Below, one piece after another: positions 63,784 to 64,000 of a stretch of 64,000 nucleotides of DNA (position 1 is its first letter; each line of letters starts with the position of its first letter). Position numbers and translations under genes: made by a program. The notes beneath the pieces were generated by a model, which was given only the letters and a program-made list of their open reading frames with translations, had not been told where the DNA came from and ran no database searches. This DNA comes from Roseovarius sp. (GTDB taxonomy: Bacteria > Pseudomonadota > Alphaproteobacteria > Rhodobacterales > Rhodobacteraceae), in NCBI GenBank assembly GCA_027493545.1, contig JAOSKR010000002.1, positions 372,001-436,000 on the forward strand. The letters run 5' to 3'.

Positions 63784-64000
63784 TCACCCGCGGCGGATAT
63801 GCCTTCCCCGTCTCAACACCTTGCGGATGGTCAGCCCGATGATCCTCAGGTCGAGCCAGAGGCTCTGATTGTCGACATACCAGACGTCGAGCGCGAATTT
63901 CTCGTCCCAGGTGATCGCGTTGCGGCCGTTCACCTGTGCCCATCCGGTGACGCCGGGGCGGACCTCGTGGCGGCGGGCCTGAAAGGGCGAATAGAGCGGC
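63784..64000 (-). CDS. Bacterial sugar transferase, C-terminal part (cut by window edge)
   Basis: The last 71 residues of a PglC/WcaJ-type initiating glycosyl-1-phosphate transferase. [19 protein letters not shown] and the final [20 protein letters not shown], typical of the family, are seen. It transfers a sugar phosphate to the lipid carrier in exopolysaccharide or O-antigen synthesis. The N-terminal part lies beyond 64000. Confidence 0.93.
   Translation of the reverse strand, partial: PLYSPFQARRHEVRPGVTGWAQVNGRNAITWDEKFALDVWYVDNQSLWLDLRIIGLTIRKVLRRGRHIRRG

Overview
This is a very GC-rich (about two thirds G+C) chromosomal segment from a marine-type alphaproteobacterium of the Rhodobacterales/Roseobacter kind. 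The gene content and order point there: serS, yajC, secDF, a Mth938-like gene and ccmABCDG in a row; yfgM-like, bamB and der; purB next to a DUF6314 gene; and large investment in methylated-amine and betaine catabolism. No tRNA, rRNA, CRISPR array, transposase or phage gene was seen.

Layout. 1-6729 (minus): an operon running dimethylglycine/sarcosine dehydrogenase, MttB-family methyltransferase, TetR regulator, soxB, soxD, soxA (soxA cut by the window edge). It fits stepwise demethylation of glycine betaine-type compounds to glycine. 7052-8635: a TehA/TDT-family transporter and a small membrane protein. 8788-20132 (plus): an arginine deiminase operon (YfcC-type exchanger, arcA, arcB, arcC) running with a gene overlap into a complete N-type F-ATPase operon, atpDCQRBEFAG, followed by a CBS protein and a convergent Crp/Fnr regulator. 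21569-32958: housekeeping and small accessory genes (TSUP permease, dusA, yfgM-like, bamB, der, a desaturase, an EF-hand protein, an RpoH-like sigma factor divergent from a Cys-rich MarR protein, serS). 33155-39531: Sec translocon accessory genes and cytochrome c maturation. 39617-46737: orphan ABC ATPase plus SDR, fliG-like gene, purB and conserved hypotheticals. 47192-61544: a quaternary-amine catabolic island with a GbdR-like regulator, a ProVWX-type importer, a GntR regulator and two facing operons. One holds a DapA-family lyase, an aldehyde dehydrogenase and an FAD oxidase. The other holds an MttB homologue, a quinone-oxidoreductase-like enzyme, a truncated enolase-superfamily gene, an HpbD-like epimerase and two SDRs. 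The set matches (hydroxy)proline betaine degradation. 61986-64000: the end of a PglC/PglD/PglE-type polysaccharide locus, cut by the edge.

How the genes work together. Two themes dominate. First, a fermentative and ion-energetic unit: the ADI pathway makes ATP from arginine, and an ATPase whose c subunit carries Na+-ligand residues is encoded downstream in the same direction, so arginine-derived ATP could be converted into an ion gradient. Second, osmolyte scavenging: import, MttB-type demethylation and oxidative breakdown of betaines.

Assembly caution. About 25 genes-worth of positions show single-base frameshifts, mostly in G or C runs. In nearly every case adding or removing one base restores a full-length family member. 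This looks like uncorrected homopolymer error from long-read sequencing rather than mass gene decay. Broken genes are annotated over their full restored extent and flagged.
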